A stretch of 64,000 bases of DNA, taken from assembly GCA_036346225.1 (NCBI GenBank), contig JARFIW010000831.1, positions 3,534,001 through 3,598,000 on the forward strand, written 5' to 3'. The position numbers were made by a program, and so were the translations under genes. The notes beneath the pieces were generated by a model that ran no database searches, had not been told where the DNA came from, and worked only from the letters and a program-made list of their open reading frames with translations. Positions 23,122 to 34,978 of the stretch are shown here, piece after piece (position 1 is the stretch's first letter; each line of letters begins with the position of its first letter). Source of the stretch: Platerodrilus igneus. Lineage: Eukaryota; Arthropoda; Insecta; Coleoptera; Lycidae.

Positions 23122-23229
23122 TGTTAGAAATAATCCTTGCATTATCATTAGTAAATGTAAGCTGAGAACAGCCCTATCAGTTTTTGTTATCTTTTGACAG
23201 TTGTCAATTACATTTCATGAAAGAAGCAG
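23122..23229 (+). repeat. BEL-A 3' LTR, proximal part (right copy), cut by Gypsy-A
   Basis: TGTTAGAAATAATCC matches the 5' LTR start at 10327. The LTR stops at AGCAG (23225-23229), the inverted form of the CTGCT duplicated around Gypsy-A in the left arm. GATGGGCAGGA just before it is a plausible polypurine tract. Confidence 0.85.
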
Positions 23230-23451
23230 TGTTACTCGCTAGTGTTGAAGGAAATAATAATTGAATTCAATGAACTATGTATAATTAATCCACTTAGCAT
23301 GCAAGTGTACAAAAGCAAGTACGAAAGAATCGTAACCAACTGACAGCATACTCTGACATGCGTATTCCGGGTAGAGGAAATGCGGGCATGCCTAGCAACA
23401 TTTAATAATTTACATAGTTGCCAACAATAGACATTGTTGCCGGACATAACA
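23230..23451 (-). repeat. Gypsy-A 3' LTR, right copy
   Basis: The reverse complement matches 6754-6975 along its whole 222 bp, with scattered substitutions. The conserved purine tract follows at 23452-23466. Confidence 0.88.
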
Positions 23452-23528
23452 GCTCTCCTCTCCCTTAGCAATGCTATACTACAAATAAAAGAACAAAAGT
23501 AGGAGTATGCAGCATAGGATTATAAATA

Positions 23529-23982
23529 TTACAAATTCAATCTCACAACAGGTTTCCTAATACAACTACTAGTGCGGATTGTACTACCACTATTTTGCAC
23601 TATAGGGGTGGCTTCACTGCTGTGAGGTATCGTAGAGGTAGATGATTGTTCCATGATATGTGGTAGTGAATTAGTACTTACCACTGATTCTATAGGTGTC
23701 TGTCCGGTGCTGGTTATGGGCGAAGAAACAGCAAGCTGAGGCTCACCATTAGAATTCGGTGTATCGAATGTTTGAGGTTGTGAATCGATTACATTTTCTT
23801 CTATGACACACATCTGGTCTACATGACGTTTCTATGTACGACCGTCATCTAACACAACTAAATAATGTAAAGTTCCATCTCTATTTTTGACTGAACCGAA
23901 CTGCCATTTAATGTTTGGGTTTGAATAATTCCTAACAACAACCCTATCACCCACTTGAAATTTCTTAGTAACTTCAAATGAT
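23529..23982 (-). pseudogene. Gypsy-A 3' end of pol (right copy)
   Basis: The minus frame at 23529-23813 encodes the Ser/Thr/Pro-rich tail, starting from the residues that the left copy has split by its solo LTR. The frame at about 23832-23982 carries the integrase C-terminal domain (KFQVGDRVVVRNYSN, LHYLVVLDDGRT). It therefore shows the pre-insertion state for 4948-6409. Confidence 0.8.
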
Positions 23983-23987
23983 GTACT

Positions 23988-25960
23988 ATTGCCTTTCATA
24001 TATATTAAGGGATTTCTCCTATTAGGTTTTCTTTCTATGTGACCAGCTGAAAGGTACAAGAAAATTTTACGAGGATTTCCAGAAAGCGGATAGAGCCCAC
24101 GGCAAGTTCCGATGGAAAATGGCTCGTAGTTGAGGAAATCTCAAAAGGCTAAGCGGCTAGTCGAACTATTTGCTCTAGGTAGAACATGAGCTGTGGGTCG
24201 GGGTTGGACTGCGACCAAAAATATAAAGAATATGGCGCCACCGAATTTTTCTATACGAAGAAGACCTTACTTAAGTCCCTTGTACAAGCCGAATGCGGAA
24301 ACCTTTATTCAATTACCGCTATACAATTTATTAAAACCACTCAATCCCTAAAGTTTCTTACCTTATGGCTCGACTTTGACCTTTATACTTCACTGCTACA
24401 CCTGTGAACAGATTAAACAAAGAATAGCACTGTTTGTGCATTTATATCCAAAATTTAAAAACTTAATTCGAATCAAACTTCATTCATTCCAATTAAAAAA
24501 CATAGTCTTGACCAAAATAAAAATCTATTCCTTCAGTATTTAGTTATTGTGCTATTTACAAAACATCTTTTTCCTTTAATATAATTTTGATTAATTCAAA
24601 TTCTTGAAAAATATGTACATAGTACTTGGTATAATAAGTACTTTTCAGTTTTAAAATATGGTCATTTCTATTAGAAATATCTAGCCAAATTTTACTTAAA
24701 AATGAGTGAGCCTGAGTTTACTTTCTGAATAATTAACTTATATATAACAGTTTCGGTTGGTTTGAGTAGATCTACCATAACCTCACAAAAATACTCCACT
24801 CAGCTATTAGTGAAATATGAAACGTATAAGTTTAATTTCTAATGATTCGAGTAAATCATGTTTCAAAATAATTATATCTACTTTCATAAAAGGTAGAATT
24901 AACTTTCCTTATCTCATAATGACATCTTCCGTAATTTCAATGTATTAATAAAAAGATTTAAAAATGAAAAATTTACAGGTTCCTGTTGCTTAATATGAAA
25001 AATATATAAAAATGAAAATTTACAGGTTCCTGTTGCTTAATATGAAAAATATATAGTCTGTCATTCACCTACTTTGAAGTTCAAATCACTTGATTAAACA
25101 AAAAATTATCTGTCTGCTATATCCATGCTAAAGCTGACATACGAAAGCAAATTTACATACCAGATGTTCATCTGACGGAAAAATACCTGCTAGGCGTCTT
25201 GCTTCAGCACTTAAATAAAGGAAATCTCCAATTCGGTACAAGCAAATTTGCTGCTTATTGAAGCTCCAAACCATATCACGGCATCCATATTAACTAATTG
25301 ATACTCGTCAAATCCACATTCGTACAAAGGTTAAATTCTTAAATTTTTCTAAAATTTCCTACTTGTATGTTGATTAAATTTACGTTAAACAAAAGTTCTG
25401 TTAACTAAAAGTTGCATAATATTTCAAAGTTGCATATTATTTTAAAGTTGCACTGAAAAATCTTTATTTAGTAAGATTACACAAGCAATACTACTTACTG
25501 TTAACCAAAGGCCCTTCAACCAAAATACGTCTCGTCGTCTGCGAGCTATTTTCCAGCAAGTGGACAACAAAAGTTAGCTTCGGAGACGACATTATCTCAC
25601 GAAGACAACTTTAAATCGCATGTGCTTCCAACACGTAGATACCTCAAACGTCATCGTCCTTGTATCCAAGGAACAATTCGACTTCTTCTGACGACAGCTG
25701 TATTGGAAGTGATCATATCACGCGGGTTACCGCCTGGCAACAAGCTTACTCTTACAATTGTCTAACAGAGGGAGCTCTAAGAATGACACTAATAGAAAAG
25801 TATCTTTTGTCACCGCATAAATTAAAATTTGAATTGAAAGCTAATATTTTATTGGACAATATGTAATATTTATTTAGTGGATTGTGTAGCATTATTATGC
25901 ATTATTAAATAAATAGATTAAATTTCTGTAGACATAATGATAGAAAATAAAATCGTTACA
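23988..25960 (-). mobile_element. 1973-bp LTR-like insert in Gypsy-A, right copy only
   Basis: It is flanked by GTACT at 23983-23987 and 25961-25965. The left copy has the uninterrupted site near 4751-4756, proving insertion. The minus strand starts TGTAACGATTTTATTTTC and ends GGCAAT; the ends are not inverted repeats. There is no convincing coding. A splice-donor-like CAGTAAGT lies near 25495 on the minus strand. A solo LTR with a 5-bp duplication is the best guess; an unrecognised non-autonomous element is the alternative. Confidence 0.6.
24960..25055. repeat. 48-bp tandem duplication inside the insert
   Basis: Two adjacent, almost identical units, each with TTTACAGGTTCCTGTTGC and ATATGAAAAATATAT, differing by about one base. 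Confidence 0.9.
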
Positions 25961-26640
25961 GTACTTGTTATTTTTGGTGTAGCAGGTTTCATTAAATCAA
26001 ATTTAGTTTTAACTGAGTAATTGAAAATTAAATCTGATGGAGATTTATTGGTAACAGAATGTGGAGTTATACGATAATGATTAAAATTTGTTGAAGTTTG
26101 AATTCTAAATCGTCTGGTTTGCCATGCAAACATGCTAATTTGTTTTCAAGTGTTTGTACAAATCATTCTGCCAAACCGTTTGTGGCTGAATGATGCGGAG
26201 TAGTTAATTTATGTATAATTCCATTTGCATTTAAAAAATGTGTTTGTAAACTGCAATTCGTTGTCTGAGCAAAGTACAGACGGAATTCCATTACTACAAA
26301 AATTTCTCGTAAAATTCGTACAGTATTTTCTGTTGTTATTTTTTTAAATATGTGAACCTCTGGCCAACGCGAATAGGCATCAGCCAGAATTAATAAATAT
26401 ATTCCTTTGAAAGGTCCAGCAAAATCTACATGAACTCTTTCAAAAGGTTGGTATGTTGACATTCAATTATGTGTTTTAACCTTCGGAGGGTTATTTTTAT
26501 TTCTGCAACATGAAAAACAATTTTTTACATATTGCTCAATGTCGTGATCAATTCCGGACCACCAACAAAATTTCTAGCCAGAGACTTCATGCGGATCACG
26601 CCGAAATGTGATGTATGTAAATCATCCAGAATTCTTTTTT
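25961..26640 (-). pseudogene. Gypsy-A integrase (right copy)
   Basis: Minus-strand blocks ERVHVDFAGPFKGIY and SRWPEVHIFKK (26163-26462) match the left copy. A small frameshift destroys the SDNG box (near 26260-26275), and the C-terminal part resumes at 25966-26133. The zinc region is near 26490-26530. Confidence 0.82.
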
Positions 26641-27785
26641 TATAGATTTCTGGTATGACTACCCCCTTGTATCTCGCATTATGATCTCATTTAGAATTGA
26701 AAATTCTATTTCATTTATTTCACCGCGTACTTCTTTAGAAATCTCTTCACCGGATCTAAGTCCTTGTAATAATAATTTTAATTTAGAATCTGCAGTGGTT
26801 GCTTTAACCAAATCTGCATGCTTGATTGGCATAGCTTGTATCTGATTTATTTCAAATAAATCAGATTCTTCTAAATCTAGTTTATTTTTATCTGCTATTG
26901 GTAAACGAGAAAATGCATACGCATTGGCATTTGCTTTCGAGGTTTTATACTTTATTTTATAATGAAAACTTTGCAAGAAAATGGCGTAGTGCTGCATACG
27001 CGTAGCTGACATGTGTGGTAAAGCTTGTGTGGGTGAAAAAATTTGAACCAACGCTTTATGGTCGGTATAGAGAATGAATTCTCTAGCAAACAGAAACTTG
27101 TAAAAATTTTTTACACCCCAAACCACAGCGTAGGCTTCATTGTCCACTTGGGACCAACGCCTCTGGGCTTCGGTTAAACTTTGTGAACAAAATTGTATCG
27201 GACGTCCTTGACCACCAGAGTAAACGTGGCTAAGAACTCCGGAAATACCTATGGACGAAGCATCTACTGCCAATGTAATGGGGAGATCCGTATTGTAATG
27301 TACTAAAAATGAATTCTTTTGCATTTCCAATTTTATTAATCAAATGCCTCACTGCATTTGCTAGTCCATTCCCATGGTGAACTCTGTTTCAATAAAATAT
27401 ACAGAGGGCCTAAAATTGTACCTAAATGTTTAAAGAACCGTCCATAATAATTTATTAAACCCAAGAAACTTCTTAATTCTGAAACATTCTTAGCCGCAGG
27501 TGCCTTCTGAATAGCTTCAATTTTTGAAATGCATTTATGAATGCCTTTTGCATCTATTTTAAATCCGAAATATTACACTTGAGGTTGTATAAATACCGAT
27601 TTACTTAAATTAATACGTAAGCCATTTTCGCATAATCTTCGAAACACTAGCTCTAACCTGGACAAATGTACGCTGTCACTAGGACCAGTTATACATATGT
27701 CATCAATAAATACAGCAACGCCTTCAATATCATGCAAGATACTTTCTATCTTACGCTGCCATTGTGCAGGTGCACAGCCACCTTC
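26641..27785 (-). pseudogene. Gypsy-A reverse transcriptase and RNase H (right copy, truncated)
   Basis: The open stretch 26659-27330 covers RNase H (LAVDASSIGISGVLSH, LYTDHKALVQIF); unlike the left copy it has no frameshift between RT end and RNase H. Upstream pieces to 27785 contain the catalytic FIDDICITG near 27690-27716. The gene is cut at 27785, removing the RT N-terminus, protease and gag. Confidence 0.85.
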
Positions 27786-27911
27786 ATACTATATTTTTTT
27801 TAGTATGCATCATAATTTGAAAAATAATACTAACCATTAAAATCCAAATACCAAGCTGATTTTCATAAATTTTATCAAGTACATAGACCACCACATGTCT
27901 ACCAATGTGCA

Positions 27912-27929
27912 CCCCCCCCCCCTCAAAAT
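27912..27929 (-). promoter_or_regulatory. G-rich polypurine tract before BEL-C 3' LTR
   Basis: The plus-strand run of about eleven C (27912-27922), followed by TCAAAA, reads on the minus strand as TTTTGAGGGGGGGGGGG right before TGCACATTGG. The position fits a BEL plus-strand primer. The length of the homopolymer may be unreliable. Confidence 0.5.
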
Positions 27930-28019
27930 TACTAATGCAATGTACCACCACTGATGAATAGATATAAAACTTGACCAAACCAGTACTAACGACATTATTT
28001 GTCATTCACTGAAAGATCC

Positions 28020-28826
28020 ACGTGTAAAAGACACAATTTTTAAAACAAGCGAACTCTAACTTATCCAGAAGTCTTTACCAATGCCACACGGTTGACACCA
28101 TTAGATTCAGGATGTATCTAAACAATTCTACCTAGTTTCCATCGCATAGGAGACAATTTATCTTCCTTTATGAAAAAGAAAACCTCCTCTGGTAGATCTG
28201 AGTGTTGTTTTTGCCACTTCTGATGTTGCTGGAGCTGTAAAATATATTCCTTGTGTCAGTGAGTCCATATGTGTTGGTTTGTCTGCTAAATCCTTTGAAA
28301 GGTGGATAATCTTGAAACTGAAATAGTCGGGATTGGAAAATGCCGTAAAAAGTTTACCAACCAAGAAATGCGAGGGTGTAAGGAATTGTAGATTATTAGA
28401 AACAGATGAAAGGGGGGTATTAAAGGTCTTGAAAATAAGGTAGCTTCTACCTGCGAAAGCAATGTGCAAATGTTTCCCAAATGTTAACTTATGACTACGC
28501 ATAACATGTTTAAAAGAAAATTTACAAAACTTAACGCCTGCTTCCCATTAACCACCAAAATGAAGACTATGTGAAGGTAGAAAACGCCAAGTGACTCCTT
28601 TATGGGATATTGCTTCGGAAATGTTGTTGAACTGACTTTTTAAAAAATTTCCAAGCTCACGACGTTCTGAGTTTGCACTGATAAAATTTGTACCATTGTC
28701 AGAGTATATATGAAAGGGTTTGCCATGACGAGCTACAAATCTACAAAATGAAAGTGGGAATATTCTTGTAGATAAATCTGTAACCAGCTCGAGGTGAACA
28801 ACCTTAGTAGAAAAACATATATACAC
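28020..28826 (-). pseudogene. BEL-C integrase
   Basis: The core at 28826-28548 shows CFSTKVVHLELVTDL and IYSDNGTNFISANSERREL, with the second catalytic Asp kept, and ends FLPSHSLHFGG. The C-terminal part 28502-28020 is in several frames with stops and includes SLHPRISWLVNFLRHFP and a final WKLGRIV-like block near 28140. All frames are broken. Confidence 0.78.
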
Positions 28827-31619
28827 ATGAAAGTTTTAAAAATTTTACACCAACCGCTCTTATTGTCTTTGATTAACACAGGGCCAGCAGAGTTGACGCC
28901 TGTAATTTCAATGACTTATCTAATAAAATTTGTTTAAGCTCGTCTGCAAATAATTCTGCTTGGGCTTAATGTAAATAGCGATTTTTGAATTTCCTTTCTG
29001 ATGAGTTTTTTAGGGGACGAACATATGTGGTAATATAACAAGCTATAAGTGAGAGTTTTTTTCAAGTGAGTAAAATTATAAAAATCTGTAAAAGGGGGTG
29101 GCAATCGACAAACAGTGAGGCTGCCTTAAGTCTAGAAGCTTTGGGACACAAGAACTAGATTTTAACCAAGAAGCAGTTTCTTCAAGGAGTCAAGATGAGT
29201 CATGCCACCAAAGATAGGAAGTTTTCACGTGGGGTGGGGTGTGAGTGGTTGGTCCTCGAGACAATAAGTCGAAGGGATTTGATTTGGTGGGAACGTGACG
29301 TCACTCTGCGTATGGCAACAATTCTTGAATATCTGTAACTATATTGCAAACAAAGGTTTTAACAGGTTTGGATTAGGACTCAGAAATCCCACAACAATTG
29401 TGGAACCAGGAACCAGGAGACACAATTTGAAATTTCTAAACAGAAAGCTTTCAGAACTTGATTTGCAAGCTTAGTAAAAAGTAATGCTCCACAAAGCTCG
29501 AATTTTGGCACAGTTATAAGTTTAAGGGCAGTAACTCTTTACTTCACACATAATAAATGAACTTCAAAGTGGTTATTCCAATTCATTGAACGAAGATACA
29601 TACAAGCATCGTAACCAGGAATTAAAGCGTTGCAAAAGCCATGGAGCTGAATATCTCTAGCACTTGGGCATATGACATGGAGAAGAATGCTCAAATCTTT
29701 AATATCCATTACTTTATTATGATAATTAATCCATAAGGACTGAATTCTGGTTGGACCTGGATCGTACTAGAACAAGTTTTCTAACCACAGTTGCTGTAGA
29801 AGAATTTTTGCACTTAAGGTGCAAGACATAAGTAGACCAAGGGGATCACAAATTTGAGAAATATCAGAAAAATTATTCTTTTACTAACTGTTATGACATA
29901 TGAAGTTAATATTTCAAACGATCAGTAGTAAAAGACCAAATAAGACCTAAGGTGTTGGTATGATCATGAGGACTAAACTTAAATGCGAGACAGAATGTAA
30001 ATGCTATTCTGGAACGTTGTTTAGAGCTGCAGGAACATTTCACATCCGCTTATGTAGCTTGAAGCAACCAGAATCGAAACTACTGCAAAGTTGAGAACTA
30101 ACTTTACAGACATGGTCCAAGGTGTTTGCACTCGTAAGCGTTGTTTACATAGAAATCTTTTTTGAGTGTTTGAGAAATCTCCAGTTGAAAGTTCTCACAA
30201 TCAATACCTAATCGAACGAGACTATGAATGGCCAAAAAAGAGGCAAAAGTATAGTAAGCTACAGTGTTAAGATCATATGATTCAATTTGGTTCATTGGTG
30301 AAAATCGTCATAAAATACATTGCATTTATCATTGTGCAAGTTCTATTCAAACCTGCTTATACGTTTTCTCTATGTCGACAGCAAGGGCAAAGGAATATTT
30401 CGGAAATCAAACACGAATAGAAAAGAATTGTTGAGCCTACCATCTGAATATTATTAAGATAAACGCTATTTGAAGTTTCCTGAGAACCAATGAGTACTAC
30501 ATGCAGTTTTCTTGTTAAACTATCTTCTTTTAACACTCTATGATAGAGTAAATAGTATGAAATCTCTCCGGAATCGGATTGGATACAGATGTATAACCAA
30601 GTTCTAGATATTCAGACATGAACCTATAACGATTTGAAAGTTCTTCATTGGTCAGAAGATGTCACCCCCAACGATAAAAACCTTTTTGGCTACAGCGATG
30701 GGAATATAGACACCAAATCAACCATTTGAAACTCTATATGTATTTTCGACCTAATGCTATTCACACTTATTTTCCTCCATAGAAAAAATTCTATCTGTTG
30801 AGTAACCCTCAAGTTGCTAGAAGCGAGTTAGTTGTTTTGATGTGTCAAAAACACTTAAATGATGGCATAGTACTTGAGTTTCCATTTTTGCATATACAGG
30901 ACCAGAAACAATCGAAAGCAAATTTTCTGAAAAATTGGAAGGTTGGGACCTTATCGTATTTGGCTTATGCATAGAAGCTCAAAGAAAGCAGAAAAACCAA
31001 GCAATATATACATTTTCTCTGGTTGATCAATGGAGAGATCTGGTAAACAAACATTATCAGGAATCTTGAAATGAGATTTATTTACCTTGCAGGACAGAAT
31101 CATATCTGTAATTTCGTGTAACACTAAACAAGAAAGTTTGACTTTGATAGAAGAATGACATTCTAGAAGTTTTAAATTATAACTTGAATGACTGTGAAAA
31201 AATGAGCCATTCAATTGTGAAATGTAGACATTTGCATTTTTCATAGGTTGTTCTAACTTCGTACATAAGTCTGCAGACAAAATTTGATTGGCTATTAATA
31301 ATAAATTTCGTTCAATAGTTTTCTTGTAGCGAAAATTAAACGTAATTGAGGTTGGTCCATATGTTTAACTAGGTTGCATTAAGGAAAATACCTGGATTAT
31401 GATGCATAAACTACAACTTTCTGACCACATTAGTGAATGTTTATTATATCGGTTGGAAATCTGAAACTTTTCAGGTAACCAGATGAGTAAGATGAGTTGC
31501 AAACATTCAGAGTGGCGCTGCGCCTACATTGTAGGTTACATAACTTAGGTTAGCGACTTGGGGGTGGCGCTGTCCTAAGATCCCATTCTCTTCTACTAGC
31601 GCTACTTTTAGATGCCGCG

Positions 31620-32169
31620 AGTTACATATCCCCCAAATCAAATATAGTTATAATTAAATGGAATTATTGAATCTTATGTTAACTTGCAACATTGTATACT
31701 TCAAGGATAGATAATAAAAGGTTAATAGAAGTCACAGACAGAAGACGTGAGAACGGATGTGAATACATTATATTCCAGACGTAACTTGATTCTGCAGGTG
31801 CAGGTTACAATAGACTGTAAGAAACTTATTGTTGAAATTAAGATTATTACTTTGTTTTAATGAATAAGGAAATAAGCAGACATGAGCTCTGCAGATCCCA
31901 CAAGAAATGCGAGGGGCAGGGACAACATAAATACTCTGGAAAGCCCAAGGAGGACAGTCGGTCTTGAGCCTCACAACTTTAGCATTGTTGGTTGTTCAGG
32001 CTACTCGCCCTAATTTAGTTCATTTAAATATAATTTCAACTTAGAATAATTTTGATATAGTACTTGTAAATTCAACTTCAATTTGTAATTTCTGTATAAA
32101 TAAATATTGTTAGAAGAGTTTTGGAAAAAACTTTTTGAAAAGGCAGCTTCCAAGGTCCAAAACCTAACT
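31620..32169 (+). repeat. Errantivirus-like 5' LTR (550 bp)
   Basis: Matches 41380-41920 with scattered substitutions and short indels. It starts after CGCG. A GCTACTCGCCC region and an AATAAA near 32100 are likely transcription landmarks. Confidence 0.92.
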
Positions 32170-32190
32170 GGCGAAGTTGGATCGAATCCA
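32169..32190 (+). promoter_or_regulatory. Primer binding site, tRNA-Ser-like
   Basis: TGGCGAAGTTGGATCGAATCC begins with the last T of the LTR. Overlap of the primer site with the LTR end and a TGGCG start are typical of 17.6/297-group elements, which use tRNA-Ser. The tRNA assignment is from family knowledge. Confidence 0.6.
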
Positions 32191-33150
32191 GAAGGGCACT
32201 AGGAAATTAAAAATCAAAAAACTGGAGGCCTGGAATATCGATTATTAATCTGGAAGAACAAAATTTGGACAAGGTACAAAATCGACCAAGCCCAAAGAAG
32301 GAAAACAGATGAAATTGGCAATGAAAATTATGTAAGTTCATTTATCTTAACCATATTCTTTTTCAAATTATTGATATTAGCTAGTAAGAATTTTTATTTA
32401 TGTACAATTATCGCAATTTATTTTACCATTTCTGAAAGAATTTATTCAGGAAACTTATTTTATAAAGACGCACAATTTACTACAAATTATTAATATAAAA
32501 AGAAACGATTTTTCAGCAAGACTAAAGTTTAACATATAAATAGAACGCAATTCTTTTATTACAGCAATTATTACTGAAACGAATCATCAAATTTTTATAA
32601 AAGCTCTATAATTAAATACTTTCAGCAAACTAACGGAAGTATATAATTATAAAAATAGTTTATTCACTTTATTATAACAAATCGATTTACTCATCACTGA
32701 AATAAACACCATTCAGAATACTTGGCTTAGACATTTTCAAAGCAACATAATTGTATAATTATAAAGAAGCATTCACGTACTTATTAAAGCAACACCTACA
32801 GAGACAATTATAGCAACTTAATTACTCAGCAAGTCTGAAATAAAAACGTACAATTACAAGGCAGTTATTGCGAGAGATTGTTAATAATATAAAATCACTC
32901 AGAAGAAACTGGAAACTCAATTCGCAACAATTGTAACATCTGCAAAGTATACAAATATACAATTCAATGCGACAGTAACTGATAAGACAATTACTAATCA
33001 GAAATTGTTTAATATAATAATAGCACTTTGTAATTGCATATACGCGATTTCTTAAATAACTAAACACCAGCTTTAATTTAATCGTAATACAAACTCAACT
33101 GGAAAGTAATTATAACATTAATTTATATTAAAAACACAAAACATGGAAAT
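32191..33150 (+). other. Errantivirus-like 5' leader
   Basis: About 960 bp of very AT-rich untranslated sequence between the primer site and gag. No supported feature. Confidence 0.55.
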
Positions 33151-34296
33151 ATGCGGTTGTACTTCAAACCAATCCCCAAATTCGACGGAAATCAAACAAT
33201 ACTAGGAATTTTCATTACCGCCTGTAAAATGTTCCTAAAATCTTTTTTTAAAGAAGGCGACATTGACCGTAATGTCATGCTTTTACGCTTAATTCTCAGT
33301 AAACTAACAAGAAGAGCCTTAACATTAATTGCAAGTCGCAATGACCTTGAAGAATGGCAGCACTTTACACAATTACTTATAACGTATTTCGGCGACAAGA
33401 GAAACATGAAATGCCTCGTCCGCGATTTAATAAACCTTCGAATGGAACCCAACGAATTATCCTACGAATTCGGTATGAGATGCCAAGATGTAAGTAGCTT
33501 GATCTTAACGAAACTAAAAATCGAAGAACCCGACCAAAATATACGTTTATTGTGAACAAAAATGTACGACGAAATGGCACTACCCGAAGGGTTATCAAAC
33601 AAAATAAGATTCCAACATCCCCAAGATATAGAGGAGGCAATGAACATGATTATAGAAGAAGAAAATGTGATGTATTACCGAAGCAGACTATATATCCCTA
33701 ACGCAAATAAAAACTACTCACCGATGAAAACCATACAAGCCGCGAGACAAACACCCACACAACCGAAATTTACACCATTTAACACGCGAATGGATCAACC
33801 ACTAATTAACATCTCAAACTCTAATAACACAAATTTCAGCAACCAATTTAGACAATTTCCGAGACAAACATTTAACTCAAGTTTTACAAAATCCGCATTT
33901 ACAATAAAATTTAACCAAAACGTAAACCAGCCAAGGCAAACATTTGGCGCAAAGCCCAACAGAAACACACCGATGACAAATAACAATAACAACCCCAATA
34001 GTTATTACAAACCAACTCCTATGGACCCTTCATCTGGTAACACAAAAATATCGTAAATCAAACCAAATTATAATCAAAAACGAAACTTCACTTCCGAAGA
34101 CCTATTCCACCAAGAAGTGGAAGAATTTAATAATAATCACAACAAGAATAATTATACAAACTCCAGTAGAGAAGATGAACAAAACTATTTAGAAAACTAT
34201 GAACGTGATGACCCATGTGAAAATGACGAAGAGGACGATGAGGAAAACGCGTGTTCAAATTTTCAACTAGACCGATTTATATACGACCAAACGTAA
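33151..34296 (+). pseudogene. Errantivirus-like gag
   Basis: A single frame of 381 codons broken by two in-frame stops (TGA 33553-33555 and TAA 34054-34056). It ends at TAA 34294-34296. The first part has a gypsy-group capsid pattern (PIPKFDGNQ, LRLILSKLTRRAL, DLINLRMEPNELSYEF). The rest is Asn/Gln/Pro-rich, then acidic (ERDDPCENDEEDDEEN). No CCHC knuckle is seen, as is common in errantiviruses. Gag would form the virus-like particle. Confidence 0.8.
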
Positions 34297-34636
34297 TTAA
34301 CTTGTAACATGTCAATTCACCCTTCTTTTGCCATGTTACATTATGGTCCCACTTCCTTCAATATAAAAGCATTATTCGTATTAATTTTATACTAATACCG
34401 TTTACAATCACAAGCTAGTTTTGATTTGTGTAACAATTCCCTTTAGTATTATTAAATAATACACTATATACGTAGACCTTTAGTTTTAATTTAATATTCT
34501 TTCCTTTGTATAAATAAAAGAAATAATTAAGATCAGATGTAATTTTCCTATTGCTTTACCTTTGAATAATGTCCATAAATACACAACTGGTGTATATATG
34601 AAAATCTGTCATTTAGGATAGATTTCTTGTTTTATT

Positions 34637-34660
34637 TCTCTCTCTTTCTCTCTCTCTCTC
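34637..34660. repeat. (TC)n microsatellite
   Basis: CT-rich run with a single TTT interruption, inside the solo LTR. Confidence 0.85.
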
Positions 34661-34852
34661 AAAATGTGTAATTATCTTTAAACCAGAACAAATTTTTGTT
34701 TGTCTTCATATCTAACGGTCTTTTGAGCACATGCTGTTTCCTGATAAAGATGTCCTTTCTAAGGCCATGATGTCGTACCTGAATATAAGCAAAATGCATA
34801 TGAAGAAAGCCTACCTGAATAACCCGTTCAAAATATTTATGAATGTGTCCTC

Positions 34853-34978
34853 TGGTAGCATATCCTCCCGTAGCATATCCTTGGATGGCATATCCTTGGA
34901 TGGCATATCATCTAATGGCAAATCCTCCCGTAGGCATCCTCCCGTAGCATATCCTTTGGTAGCAAATTCCTTTGGTGA
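34853..34978. repeat. Minisatellite of about 15-bp units
   Basis: Repeats of the type GGATGGCATATCCTT and CCCGTAGCATATCC, seven or eight degenerate units. One frame reads as SISLDGISLDGIS-like repeats, but this is a consequence of the repeat, not evidence of a gene. Confidence 0.8.

Larger units (their letters stand above)
10327..23229 (+). mobile_element. BEL-A: BEL/Pao LTR retrotransposon, right copy, with nested BEL-B
   Basis: The 5' LTR is 10327-10555, with a tRNA-Tyr-like primer site, gag from 11118, and protease/RT/RNase H/integrase from 19121 to about 22800. The 3' LTR starts at 23122 and is interrupted at 23230 by Gypsy-A. The interval 12558-19115 is the nested BEL-B. Coding is full of stops and frameshifts. 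The Pao-type gag with a CCHC knuckle and the BEL pol order (PR-RT-RH-IN) support the class. Confidence 0.88.
23230..27785 (-). mobile_element. Gypsy-A, inverted right copy, 5'-truncated
   Basis: Reverse-complement copy of 2917-6975: 3' LTR 23230-23451, polypurine tract, Ser/Thr-rich tail (23529-23813), integrase and RT/RNase H. It sits at exactly the same point of the BEL-A LTR as the left copy, so both derive from one insertion. The copy ends at 27785, equivalent to about 2917 on the left. The 1973-bp insert 23988-25960 is private to this copy; the solo LTR of the left copy is absent. Confidence 0.9.
27786..31380 (-). mobile_element. BEL-C: old BEL/Pao retrotransposon relic
   Basis: On the minus strand: a protease region (31280-30951, ending in the pre-RT block ILLGFSAFFELL), a very decayed RT (30295-30104, with SYDLNTVAYYTFASFLAIHSL), an integrase core (28826-28548, with IYSDNGTNFISANS) and a C-terminal region (about 28502-28020). 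Gag is missing. A truncated 3' LTR (27911 down to 27786) follows a G-rich tract. Coding is more decayed than in BEL-A or BEL-B, so this is probably an older copy. Confidence 0.8.

Noticed and set aside
27784..28005. A minus-strand protein gene
   Set aside because: It spans the BEL-C LTR, the homopolymer tract and the decayed pol end, so it is an accidental frame.
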